From: Nectonema munidae
Lineage: Eukaryota > Nematomorpha > Nectonematoida > Nectonematidae
Reading direction: 5' to 3'
DNA: 64,000 nt
NCBI GenBank assembly: GCA_030549495.1
Contig: JAUIRK010000945.1
Location: 1,943,501 to 2,007,500 of the forward strand
In this document: piece by piece, positions 14,101-24,096 of the stretch
Layout: each line of letters starts with the position of its first letter
Numbering within the stretch: the stretch's first letter is position 1
Made by a program: the position numbers and the translations under genes
The notes under the pieces: model-generated
The model's database searches: none
What the model saw: the letters and a program-made list of their open reading frames with translations, nothing else
What the model was told of the DNA's origin: nothing

Positions 14101-14783
14101 GCTATTTCAGTTTTGTGTCCAGAAAGTGAAAATTTTTTATGTGAAGAACATTTAAAAATGCTTGCATCCACTTATTCTGTAAAGGTTGATGACTTACATC
14201 ATGAAATTGCCTTGATAAAAAAAGTCTTGAAAAAAGAGTTAAAATCACCATCTTCTCTGCTGAGTTTCATTTAATTTCTTTCTCCATATAAAGCTGCATT
14301 TGATTGCTTGCATAGATGACTGCTCATAGCAGTAACTTTACCTGTTACAAGTGCTTCATGTGAAAGAAGTTTTTCAAAAATGAAACTGGTTAAAACTTTT
14401 TTAAGGAATTCAATGACAAGTGAAAGATTGAGTGATATTGCGTTACTTTCCATTGAAACGTCCTATGTTGAAAAAATTGATATGGAAAATTTTATTGACG
14501 AGTTTGATGGTCGACATGACAATCGTCGAATTAAACTTCATTAAATATTTTTGAATTTTTTATAAATTTGTTTTTGTTTTTGTACTGCTACAATTATTGA
14601 AATTATAAATATGTAGGATTTAAAGGTTTTTAAATTGAAAAATATCCAGAAAGTTTTCAAAAAATAAAAAAATGTGTTAGATAGAAAAAAACTTATTATG
14701 AAATTTTTAACTTATAAACTGCGCCCCTATTTAGCCCCCCCCCACCCCATTTATGAAAGTCTAGAACAGCCACTGGGCATTAC
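11155..14783 (+). mobile_element. hAT transposon (ZMYM1-like), 3.6 kb, with 8-bp target duplications
   Basis: The element proper is 11163-14775, starting CAGTG and ending CACTG, with C/G-rich subterminal stretches at both ends (AGCCCCC and GGCCCCTAT on the left; GCGCCCCTA and AGCCCCCC on the right). GGCATTAC flanks it on both sides (11155-11162 and 14776-14783), a perfect 8-bp target duplication typical of hAT elements. It carries one transposase gene on the plus strand. The left ~450 bp also contains copies of a ~190-bp repeat that is found again just outside the right end. Confidence 0.92.
12254..14544 (+). pseudogene. hAT transposase, TTF zinc finger / DUF4371 / dimerisation type, decayed
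   Basis: The first open frame runs 598 codons from the ATG at 12254 to 14050. In order it has a TTF-type finger (residues ~75-165, with FCFPCRHF), a DUF4371-like stretch (residues ~200-260, KRGHREGDDEFNPGN) and the transposase core (VQADEAKDVS near 283, CHRLNLVL near 385, SDTRWWSR near 440). The C-terminal part moves to another frame (13984-14274), and the dimerisation domain (SASCERSFSKMKLV, about 14360) to a third, ending at 14544. At the second catalytic position the family's YDGAS reads FGGAS, so the Asp is replaced by Gly. Two frame breaks plus that change argue it is dead. The family is close to animal ZMYM1-like genes, but the element's own ends and target duplication show it is a transposon rather than a host gene. 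Confidence 0.88.
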
Positions 14784-15640
14784 TAAAAAAAGTTTATTTT
14801 TTTATACTGGGCAAATTTTTTTTTAATAAAATTTCAATATTGAGTTTAGTATATAATTTATATAAATTGATTTAAAACTAATTTGAAGTATTTTTTAATT
14901 TGACTCTTTAAATGGAAAAATAAGAATATACACGTATATTTTTTAGCTTTTCAAATATTCCTACACGTTTTTCAAATCCAAACAATTTCAAAAATTTTAA
15001 GCGGCAAAATTTTTTTTCTAAAATTTAAATACTTAATGTATAATTTTTATAAATTGATTTAAAACTAATTTGAAGTAACTTATTTATTAATTTGACTCTT
15101 TAAATGGAATAACAATAATATACACGTTTATTTTTAGCTTATTCAAATTTTTTCTACAAGTTTTTCAAATTCAAACAATTTCAAAATTTTTAAGTATATT
15201 TTATTCATATGTATTTAATGCTTATTTTTTTTAGACAATTTGACAAAAAATTAAAATTTTTATTCAAGGGTTCTATTAAATTTCTTTCGTATTTTAATCT
15301 TTTTTTTTGTTTTTGATAATTTAACCAACTAAGAACATAGCCGTCAGTTGTCTGCTTAAGCCTTTTCCGTTACATTATTTTTTGATGCATTAATGCATAT
15401 CACCGTCATAACATATGCAGGAAAATGTGTATTAAAGGAAAAAGCATGAAAGATCGAAATTGAGTAGTATTTATCGATACAGAATTTATTGATTCTAGTA
15501 GAATAAACATAAACGAATCATTACAACATTCGTTATTTATAAAATATTCATCAATTTTTTAATTCTTTGTTACAATTATTTGGCATTTATTATTTTTATG
15601 TGAGGACTGATCAGTGATCGGTCATCTCTACGCGTAAAAA
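14784..15640. repeat. ~190-bp direct repeats, two units
   Basis: Two head-to-tail units (about 14835-15000 and 15025-15195) share TTTGACTCTTTAAATGGAA, an A/T track with ATACACGT, and TTTTTCAAATCCAAACAATT or a close variant. Further copies lie inside the left part of the adjacent hAT element (about 11268-11360 and 11405-11600). The remaining sequence up to 15640 shows no gene. Confidence 0.7.
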
Positions 15641-15699
15641 GAAAAATATTTTGAAAAATAGGAAACAGTGTTTTAAATTTTATTGCAAAAAATGAAACA

Positions 15700-16034
15700 A
15701 AGGTAAACTACGGTTCAATTCCAAACATCATCAAAACAGTCTTTACACAAAACTTTCTTGTGTTCATTACAACAGTTCAAGAGGCAGATGTTACATCTTT
15801 GGAAGACTCACTTTTTGCCTTCTTTGCAAATTTGACATGGAGCTCTTTTCATTACAGAACTAATGGGAACACTTTAGGTTTATGATTTCCATAAGATTTA
15901 AGAATTAATCTAACCTCAGAAGGTATGTTTCTATTTTGAACATATATTTTCATTGAAACCTCTGCCATTTGAAAACACATTTGTGAAATACACTTCTTCC
16001 ACTGTATTTTCTATAAAATTTCCTACTACTTGAA
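15700..16034 (-). pseudogene. piggyBac transposase C-terminal fragment, unit A
   Basis: Read on the minus strand this encodes the cysteine-rich C-terminal domain of a piggyBac transposase, with the C-x2-C and C-x-D-C type spacing seen more fully in unit B. Unit A has lost the segment encoding the catalytic region that B and C retain, so only the tail remains. Confidence 0.75.
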
Positions 16035-16699
16035 GTTGCCAACTATTCATCAATAATAGTTACGAAATCCAATGGGGTCCAAAACCTTAAAAAACAATAT
16101 CAATTGGAAGACTTTGGTCTCTTTCAATTCCAAGCATGTATAAGTTTATATTGAATATATTTCAAATTTTTTGATGCGCCAATAAAATTAAGATGTAACT
16201 TTTTGCAAAGTAAATAAGTTGAACATGGTTGATAAAACAATTAATTTTAAGTTTAGTATAGAAGTTTAAAATCTCTTTTTATGACTTTGATTGGTTTTAA
16301 TCAAAAAATATGATCACCATTGAACTCCAAATATGAGAATTGGATAAGTATTGTTGAATTTTTTGCAAAAACACATGAAATCTCACAACAACGGTGGAAT
16401 TTCTAGGGTTAGCTATGGCTATACAAACTAGCTATATAGGTTTATTTATATACAGTAGTAGCAGTATATGTTAACCGTTTGGTGTGTTATATGGTGTGAT
16501 GATGAGTTCTTAGGCTTTAGCATGGTTGTATCTTTCTGTGCTTTATGATGATATCACATCTGGTTGGTCAAATTTATTTCATCGATAAATTCACGCATTT
16601 TCATTGGCTCTTTCATTGCGATAACAAACGTTTGCCAAGCTAGTTCACATTACAGCGAATATTTCAAAGCGTCGTCACTTTCTCGCCACTATCTTATTT

Positions 16700-16815
16700 A
16701 GTTTACCACTTTCTCACGTTTAAATACATAAAGAGAGAATACAAACCAAAATTCTAAACACAATTCAATAAATAATTTTAACATTTACAAAATATTACGA
16801 CAAACTACTTCAACA
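16700..16815 (+). promoter_or_regulatory. Proximal promoter and 5' leader of pseudokinase copy A
   Basis: A TATA-like TTTAAATACATAAAG stands at about 16718-16732, roughly 85-100 bp before the ATG, and is followed by an A-rich leader ending CTTCAACAATGG. The block is conserved in units B (30118-30215) and C (39584-39680), with one extra A in the B TATA-like element. Transcription start is inferred, not seen. Confidence 0.5.
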
Positions 16816-17922
16816 ATGGAACAGGTCTTAATGTTCTCCACCAACTTTATATTTTCTAATATATCTTGGCTTGCAGGAAAATTTTCAAGCAACATCATAT
16901 CATCACAAAGTCAAAATGCATTAAATTCAAGTATCAAAAAAGATTCTGTTAAAAGTGAAAATGCCAAGAGATTAAAAGAAGGTTCACAAAAGGACACAGT
17001 TTGTACAGTTTCAGAGTCCATAAAATACGAAGATTCTCGTTATTTGTACGTAAAAAAAGCACTGAAACCCAAAACAACATCGGTTTACGAAGAATATGTA
17101 ATTCAAAAATATTTGGCTAAGGGAATAATTGGAAAGGTTTATCAGTGCTTAAACATCAATACTTTGAAAAAGCACGCTCTCAAAGTGATACCGTACAATC
17201 AAGAGTCAGAAGTTCTCGTCGAAGGGGTCATTCAAGGGGTCAATTATCTGAAGATGCTGAATTCGAAATTCACGGTAGAAATCAATGACATCTATCTGGA
17301 TAAAGAATTCCTCTACATCGTTCAAGAATTTTTGCCGGGAGATACGCTGGGCATAAAATGCTTGAAGAAAGGGGTCAGCGTGGAAGAAGCAAAGAGTTAC
17401 AGCGCCCAATTACTTTTGGCGATAGCTTATTTACGTAGTAATTATATCACAAACAACTATTTACACAACAGCAACATCATGTTCAATGAAGAGGGGAACT
17501 TGAAAATCATTGATTTTATATTTTCTCGGAAAGAAATGGCCCAAGAAATGGGATATAGAGGAAAGAGTGATTGGATGTATTTCAGAAGAAATTTGCGTAT
17601 GTTGGAAAAAGCGTGCAACTTTGAAGAGTGCGGAAAAAACGCGTCTCATGAACGTCGCGCATTTGACAATTTTATAGAAATGGGTGCAAGTTATTTAGAA
17701 AGGAGAAATTTTGCCATTGAAGATTTACTGAAGAAAGATCCCTGGGTTGAAGGCCACATAACCAATAGTGGAAAGGACTTTGTTAAGCCCCAATTTATCG
17801 AAAAAGGCACTTCTGGTTGTGAAAAATTTTTAGATAGTCCGATGAAAAGTTCAAGAGAAGAAAAACTATCTATTTACTCAAATTCATCCAATCAAGGAAA
17901 ATACAAAGTATATTTCAGTTGA
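16816..17922 (+). CDS. Protein kinase-like pseudokinase, copy A
   Basis: A single-exon 368-residue protein with an N-terminal Ser/Lys-rich extension (1-90), a kinase-like core (~94-315) and a polar tail. The Gly loop is LAKGIIGKV (100-108), the ATP-site Lys is K123 in ALKV, and the hinge-like stretch is YIVQEFLPGD. At the catalytic loop, where kinases have HRDLKPEN, it reads NNYLHNSN (213-220), so the catalytic Asp is replaced by Tyr and only the Asn is kept. DFG reads DFI (233-235), with the metal-site Asp retained. The likely helix-C Glu position is Gly141. The activation segment is very short before SDWMYF (251-256), the counterpart of the usual SDWWSLG. I infer loss of phosphotransfer with possible nucleotide binding. 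It is closest in style to AGC/CAMK folds (NEEGNLKIIDF), but I cannot name the family. It differs from copy C at 10 residues and from copy B at 14. Confidence 0.85.
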   Translation: MEQVLMFSTNFIFSNISWLAGKFSSNIISSQSQNALNSSIKKDSVKSENAKRLKEGSQKDTVCTVSESIKYEDSRYLYVKKALKPKTTSVYEEYVIQKYLAKGIIGKVYQCLNINTLKKHALKVIPYNQESEVLVEGVIQGVNYLKMLNSKFTVEINDIYLDKEFLYIVQEFLPGDTLGIKCLKKGVSVEEAKSYSAQLLLAIAYLRSNYITNNYLHNSNIMFNEEGNLKIIDFIFSRKEMAQEMGYRGKSDWMYFRRNLRMLEKACNFEECGKNASHERRAFDNFIEMGASYLERRNFAIEDLLKKDPWVEGHITNSGKDFVKPQFIEKGTSGCEKFLDSPMKSSREEKLSIYSNSSNQGKYKVYFS

Positions 17923-18204
17923 ATTTTAAAAATGTTTTAACCAACCTATCTCAAAAAGTCTCAAATTCTTTAAAATAGTTAACACAAAAAATATTTATTA
18001 TTCCCATTTTGATTTTCAGTGTAATTGATGTATGTGAAAGTTGTTCATTTAAATTTATAATAAAAAAGTTAAATTTTGAATAAAAAAATTAATAAAAAAG
18101 GTAAAAATCGAAAAAAATGTAATAAAAAAATAGTTTCGCAAGTTATAAAGTATTAAAGTTATCAATCATAGTGAAAATGTGTAAAAATGTTATCGATGAA
18201 ATTA

Positions 18205-18295
18205 TAACCGGGCAACAATGAGTGTAAGTTTCTGGCTCACATGATACCCCCGCCGGCGAGCGGTCAATACCTTTTAGGGGGGACTCGGAATCCAG
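18205..18295 (+). other. Conserved GC-rich block downstream of pseudokinase, unit A
   Basis: A ~70-bp GC-rich island (CCCCCGCCGGCGAGCGGTC, then AGGGGGGACTCGG) stands in otherwise ~75% AT sequence about 300 bp past the pseudokinase stop. It is nearly identical in all three units (B 31620-31690, C 41087-41157). It has no open frame worth reporting and no recognised RNA family; function unknown. Confidence 0.5.
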
Positions 18296-18620
18296 ATTTA
18301 AAAAATTAGCAGAATGTTTGAAGGTAAATGCGATTCCTTACTTAATATTTATATTCATTATATACGTTCCATTTTTTAAATTTATTTTAAGGAAATCTAT
18401 ATTTTTTTAAAATTCTAATAATGATAATAATCTTAAATTTATTTCTTTTGTCTATTTGATCAAATTTTGAATAATAGTTGATCACATGCTAAAACGCATA
18501 ATGAAGAAATTTATTTTTATTATTTTTTAAAAAAAATCCGTTTTTTGTTTGAATTATCATGCCTAGATCTAGTTGATTTTGGAGAAAATACATTCAGAGC
18601 ATTTATTCTTCTGTCTCTCA

Positions 18621-18656
18621 ATGGCTACAGCCTTCTCAGGTGCAGAGATATTGGAA
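18621..18656 (+). CDS. Candidate first coding exon (MATAFSGAEILE), unit A
   Basis: An ATG opens 12 codons ending exactly at GAA|GTAAGT, a consensus splice donor. The exon is preserved in unit B (32020-32055) and in unit C (41485-41520), where Gly7 is Asp. I could not find the partner exon. A 19.05-kb acceptor (TTTTTCAG) exists in A but is not kept as AG in B and C. It may belong to the membrane-protein gene further along each unit, but the phases (0 here, 2 there) require an unseen exon between. Confidence 0.35.
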
Positions 18657-21227
18657 GTAAGTTAAGCATATACAGAATCCTTTTTAATTCCAAATCATTT
18701 CTCGAATTTCATTGACTTATTATGAAGGCATTCTTTTAATTCCGAAGAGTTTCATTCTTTGTAGGCGGACTTTTGCATATCTGATTTATCTCAGTTCTTC
18801 TACTGCATATGGTGTGCAGATTAAATGCCAAAAGAAAAATAACTGATAAAAAACGGTCAAAAGGTCTAATACCGATTTACAAAAAATAGACGACAACTTG
18901 AAGCGTTCTGCATAGTAAAAGAGGAAAAGAGTAAAAAATACATCCAATTAGTTAATCAATAAGTTAGAAAGCTAGCTGAGTTTAAAGAATTTTTTTAAAT
19001 ATTTTTGTCAACATTTTGACACACTTTACGCATTCTTTGTATTTTTCAGGTCGAGAAATTTATCCATGTGAAGTTGGCTTCATTGCTCACTCCATTTTTA
19101 TTTCTTCCATCTTGATTCTTCTTCGTCAACTCTTGAAGTGGCAATCTTTATATACTTTCTTATCATGTTGATGTTAATGATGATGATTATGCTATTATTT
19201 CCATTATCACCAGAATGATCGACTCTTTTAGGCCAAAATGTCTTTAGTTTTCTCTTTTGTCTAATCTAAAGGCTTCTTCTGATATCACCTCTCTTTCTAT
19301 TCATTGCAAGAAAGTTACATAAAAGAAATTTTTTACATATCTCTCTCCCTTTCCTTTGCGCCAACTTTTGGGCATTAACCAAATTTTCTTTGTTTGGACA
19401 TTGATCGAGTCTTTGGCAAACTTGGAAGTTGAGTCTCATCTTTTTTGACTTTTTTTATCATGTTTCTTTCTTATATCTCCCCCAAATCTCAACTACAAGT
19501 ACTGCCTAAATGTTACTGTATACACTGTGTAAGTGAAGAAACAAAACTTTTTCGATTTATGGAGTCTCTCTTCCCTAAAAGATCTGCAATAGCTCGGTAG
19601 CTCACATTCTTTGTATATGATTTTCACATATGGTATTTTATTTGAGTACGAAGGGTGAAACGTATGTCAGAATTTTGGAAGTCAAGTTACTTTGGAATTT
19701 AAATATTTGCCATTTTCCAACGTGCTACTTTTATTTTAGTTTCCCCATGAGGAGTGCATTCTTTCTGAAGTATGTTATCGATACCCTTCATCAATTCAAG
19801 TCAAAAGTTAAGTGAAATCGGAAAATTTAAATATACGCATTCTTATACACGTGTAATGGAAAAAAGATAAATGCTTCTGAAGTCTGAAATGAAAGTTCAT
19901 AATTCTACAGAGCTTACACTTGGAATTTTTCTTTGAAGTTGTAGAAAGTTCCGGAAATTACATTCAACGATTTGCTTTTGAAACTTTCGGAGAATTTTTG
20001 TTCTAACACCATTGACGGACTTTGTGCTTTTTTGCCAATGTTAAAAATTCCTTTGACTTAGAATTTTATACATTAATTTTAAAAATATAATGTTATCTCA
20101 ACCTTAAAAAATTTTCACTAATGGCATTTTCACTTCAAATTCGTCCTTTTTCACTTTAAGTCATCCTTTTTCGTTTTAAGTTTGTCTTTTTCATTTAAGG
20201 TTATCTCCTCTTATTTTATATGCAAATTTATTTTATAATCAAAAAGTTTATGAGAAAATTAAGTATAAAACTATTGTGTGAAAAGCCGATAAAATTTTAG
20301 AATAAAATAGATGGCGTTAAATAAAAAATATTCATCATAGAACATTTTTATAGACTTTTTTTTCTAAAGAAAAAACTTTTTTATTCCTATAGAAATTCGT
20401 TGATTCGTTCCCAAAAAAATCTGAGAAGAAATGTCGAAAATTTAAAAATGGCCTCTCGAGGCCCTATACGGCCATTGAAGTAGTGAAAATATTTTGGCCA
20501 TGCGAACCTTCGCAGGACACACGAAATTGTACTTACACGGGGACACACTGATGGAGAAAAAAGCCTATAGCTCCATTATGTTATTTCTTGCAAAAATAGC
20601 AAGATAAACCACTTGTAAATAATTTATCCTGACTTTTTCAAAGTGAAAAAACCAAAATATAGCATTTTAAACTTTCGGTTGATAATTTAGGAGTTGGGAT
20701 GCAGGGTTAAGATTTTGACACGCTTAAGTTCGAATGATCCATTTATTGGAATCATCAATCACATTTTATTCAACACTATGTTTTCTCCCACTTGATATAT
20801 TATGTTCATTCTTCATAGGCTTTTGTTATTTTATATATGTGTATTTCACTATTGGTTATAATCGATTTACTTATCTTGTATTCGTTTCATCGCGCCTCTT
20901 TGCCTGAAATACTGTGATCATATGTTACGACATTACGTACATATTGTTTACATTTTATTGGAATCGACGACTTTCATCTTATCTATGAAATACTTTTATA
21001 ATATACATTTCTCACTCGCTTCGAGTTCATTCTTCTCCGTTTATTGATCATTTTGCGCCACCATAAACGTGCTGATTACGCAATGTTTGCATTTTTCTAA
21101 CGGGAAAAATCTCTTTGCTACTTCTCATTTCTACTTCTACTATTCAGTGTTCAGCATAACTAATTCTCTTCATTTGCTCTGTCTTTACTTTTCAAACATT
21201 TTTTGTTTTCCTTCTATTCTAATGGAA
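18657..21227. other. Non-coding spacer of unit A
   Basis: No gene is supported. A 20-bp-period degenerate tandem repeat (TCNTTTTTCANTTTAAGT-like) lies at about 20130-20215, and a GAT/ATG microsatellite near 19165. The first member of a ~45-bp direct repeat (CCCTATACGGCCATT) is at 20462-20507. Confidence 0.5.
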
Positions 21228-21636
21228 TAGCCGGTCCCGTGGTCGTTTCTCGCTTCGCTCGAAACAGTGTTTCTCGCTGCGCTCGAAACATAGGATTCTG
21301 GGTAGAGTGTATATTGAGTTGATAATTCAAATTCGCTTCACTCAAAACGACCACGGGACCGGCTAGTTTTTATTGTTTAGGCTACGCTCGAAACATAGGA
21401 TTCTGGGTAATGTGTATTTTGAGTTGCTAATAGTGTTATATGGTATAGTGGTCAGTTTTTAGAATAATTGTATCTTTTCTGTGTATTTTTCTATTACACC
21501 ATATAAAAAAAAGATATTTAAACCAATCAGAATGCTTCAAGCGACACTCAGACTACAGATATATAAACTCATCACACATAAAACATATAAATAATTTCAA
21601 CCAATCAAAATGCTTCAAGCATTTTATTACATTATT
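21228..21636. mobile_element. Unit A-specific insertion with inverted repeats
   Basis: In units A and B the flanks match up to 21227 and again from 21637, but A holds 408 bp where B holds 73 unrelated bp. The first part (21226-21366) begins TAGCCGGTCCCGTGGTCG and ends with its exact inverse, CGACCACGGGACCGGCTA, an 18-bp terminal inverted repeat. Inside, CTCGAAACATAGGATTCTGG occurs twice, the second time beyond the right repeat (about 21388). The later part (21430-21500) resembles the upstream region of the pseudokinase genes. I infer a small foldback-type or composite non-autonomous element. Confidence 0.55.
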
Positions 21637-22899
21637 GGGCCAAATAAGCGTATTTTTTATTACATTACACGTGTTTCTTTTTTAAGAGCTTTGGACAGGT
21701 GCACTTTTTCATATAAAGTTTTGACAATTTTTATAGTAAAAATTTGGCTTAGTGAAATATTGACTTATTTCAGGAATCCCGATCGATCTCAATAAAAGTG
21801 TAAATAGATTTTTAGTTTTTTCAAAATTTTTCGAGAGTTTTGTGCTTTGCTAAAAGAGTGTCGAGAAGAACACAATGAATTGCTTTTACACACAGATGTT
21901 AGATGGCTAAGCCGTGCTAAGTTTTTGACTCATTTCAGAGAACTATTACCAAAAGTTTGCATTTTTCTTGAAACTAAAAAAATTCAATATGTTCAATTGA
22001 GTGATTCAGAATGGCGCTGCGATCTAGCTTTTTTTGCGACGTTACTGAGAGATAAGCCTACTAAATACCCAATTACAAGGCAAAGATAAATCAATAATTG
22101 AAATGGTTAGTCATGTAAATTCATTTAAAGAAAAGTTGAATATTCAACTTAAACAAATTGAACGTGGCGACTTAAAACATTTTCCGAATTTAGATGACGA
22201 AAGAGGTGCTGAAAAAAGATTAAATGTGGATAGATATGTAGCTAGTCTAAGAACTCTCATGAAAATTTGAAAAAAGATTCGAAAGTTTTAATAATATTGA
22301 AAGTATCACCACTTTTCTACTAAACCCCTTCAAGGACGACGTGAGTATTGAATTTTTAGCTAAAAAAAATGGTGACTTTCTACAAATTGGCAATTTGGCT
22401 GAATTAGAAGAAGAACTTATAAATATAAAATGTGACTTAAGTCTTAAATCAATGCATGGGTCAAAGATTTTATAAAATATATTTTAAAGATAAATGCCCC
22501 AACATTTGGAGGGTATTTGCTACTTTCCATTCGTTTTTCGGATCCACATATTTGTGTGAATCTGCTTTTTCTTCGATAAATAGTATAAAAACAAAACATA
22601 GATCTCAATTAACTAACGAACATTTCCAGGCATGTTTAAGAATCGCCCTGACAAATTTCGACTCAAATTTTGAAAAACTAGCACAAAATATACTGCCAAG
22701 TTTCATCTTAAAAAAATCAGTTTTTTTAATTTTTAAGTTGCATATTTTGAAGTTAATAAAAAAATTTTTTACTTATATAAAACAACAAAAGTTACGTTTG
22801 TTTTAAGAATATTAATTATTTTTTATACTTACAAGGTAGACCGCCAAAAATTTCTACAAAAAAGTAGCCCTTATATAAAAAAAAGTTTGGCCACTCCTG
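21637..22899 (+). pseudogene. ZBED-type hAT transposon fossil, unit A copy
   Basis: Plus-strand frames encode the C-terminal half of a hAT transposase of the ZBED5/FAM200-like group: HTDVRWLSRAKFLTHFREL (about 21890-21950), then a segment in another frame (22086-22260), then the dimerisation domain (CPNIWRVFATFHSFFGSTYL; CESAFSSINSIKTKHRS, 22495-22680). The N-terminal half and catalytic region are absent. The left end retains GGCCAAATAAGCG and the right end GTTTGGCCACTCCTG, a typical hAT terminus; the outermost bases of the left end are lost and no target duplication is visible. The same fossil is in unit B with the same breaks, so it predates the duplication. Confidence 0.85.
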
Positions 22900-23394
22900 C
22901 AGTGTATATGGATGGTGAGCCAGCTATGCCAATCACAATAGTCCTATTCTTACTGCTATCTTCTTACTTGTGATAGTTGCATCTCGTAAAAGGCGAGTAA
23001 ATTGCTCATACATATGTACTTGAACATTCACACCAATTTATCAAGACATCTTCATTATAACACTGTAAATATACATACTATATATGTGATTAACCTAAAG
23101 TAATCTCTTTACGATCAGCACCAATAATCCCTTCTCAACACTCAGCAAGCAGGACACTCCACGGGTAAACGGAGAAGCATTGAATGTGGAGAAGAATTGA
23201 ACATTTTTCTTTTTTTTGATCTTGCCGCATTTGATGCATATGGTTTGCTTTCTACGCAAGAAGCATTTATTTTCCTCATCACTTCACTGCCACACATCGC
23301 ATAATCACTTCTCACATCACATTTTCACACTTATTCACAATAATTAGTGTGGAAGGGGAAAGGCAGACAATTTTTAAGTGTCTGAACTGAACAT

Positions 23395-23490
23395 TTTTCT
23401 TTTTTTTGATTTTGCCGCATTTGAAGCATATGGTTTGCTACTAATAAAAGAAGCATTTATTTTCCTCATCACTTCACTACCACACATGTT
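23395..23490 (+). repeat. Internal partial copy of the MULE left TIR
   Basis: A ~95-bp segment repeats, in direct orientation, the part of the left terminal repeat from GAACATTTTTC through TTCACTACCACACATG, with about ten differences. The duplicate is not mirrored at the right end, where an AT-rich CAACACAATATAATATTTATC tandem (about 26395-26470) occupies the equivalent place. Confidence 0.75.
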
Positions 23491-24096
23491 TTACTATACC
23501 TCACTATCATTATTTTCATAACTCTTTATTGCTTTATTTTTTTCTTTCTTAATTTGTTTCATTTGAAGATGCTTATTGAAGGTTACTTATATTTTAAAAA
23601 AAAGAGTTTTTTAGTACTTTACATTATTATTGTACAAGACCGTCGTGTCCAGGTAAACTTTTTTATTTCAAGTTAATTTTTGAAGCTATTTTTATATTAA
23701 CTTTAATAAAATTTTCATATTTACTCTAGCACTAATTAAATAAATAGTTTTTTGATTTTTTTAAATTCTATTTGAATACATGCTTAGAATTACGTTTAGA
23801 ACAGTTTGAAAGTTTAATATAACTATTTTTACATCTGAAAACGTTAGATACTTTGCAATTAAACAATTTTTTTTATAAACTCAATAAAATATATGATAGT
23901 TTTTTTATTAAAATGGTAAAAAATAATTAATTTTTTTTAAATAATGTAATCTTACTTTATAAATAATTGTTAGATAGATTGGTTTTTTGCTTATTTAAAT
24001 TTTATTTTTCTAATTTTTTTTGTATTTTTACTTCTAAAAATTATAGGTTTATGAGAGTAGTGATCAATAACACATTGTTATTATATAAGTTTTATT

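Noticed and set aside
17206-17649. Minus-strand frames inside the pseudokinase genes (also 30606-31049 and 40071-40514)
   Set aside because: Shadows of the coding strand; present in all copies only because the sense frame is conserved.
19019-19150. Possible second exon after TTTTTCAG joined to the short ATG exon in unit A
   Set aside because: The AG is AC in units B and C and the frame stops after about 20 codons.
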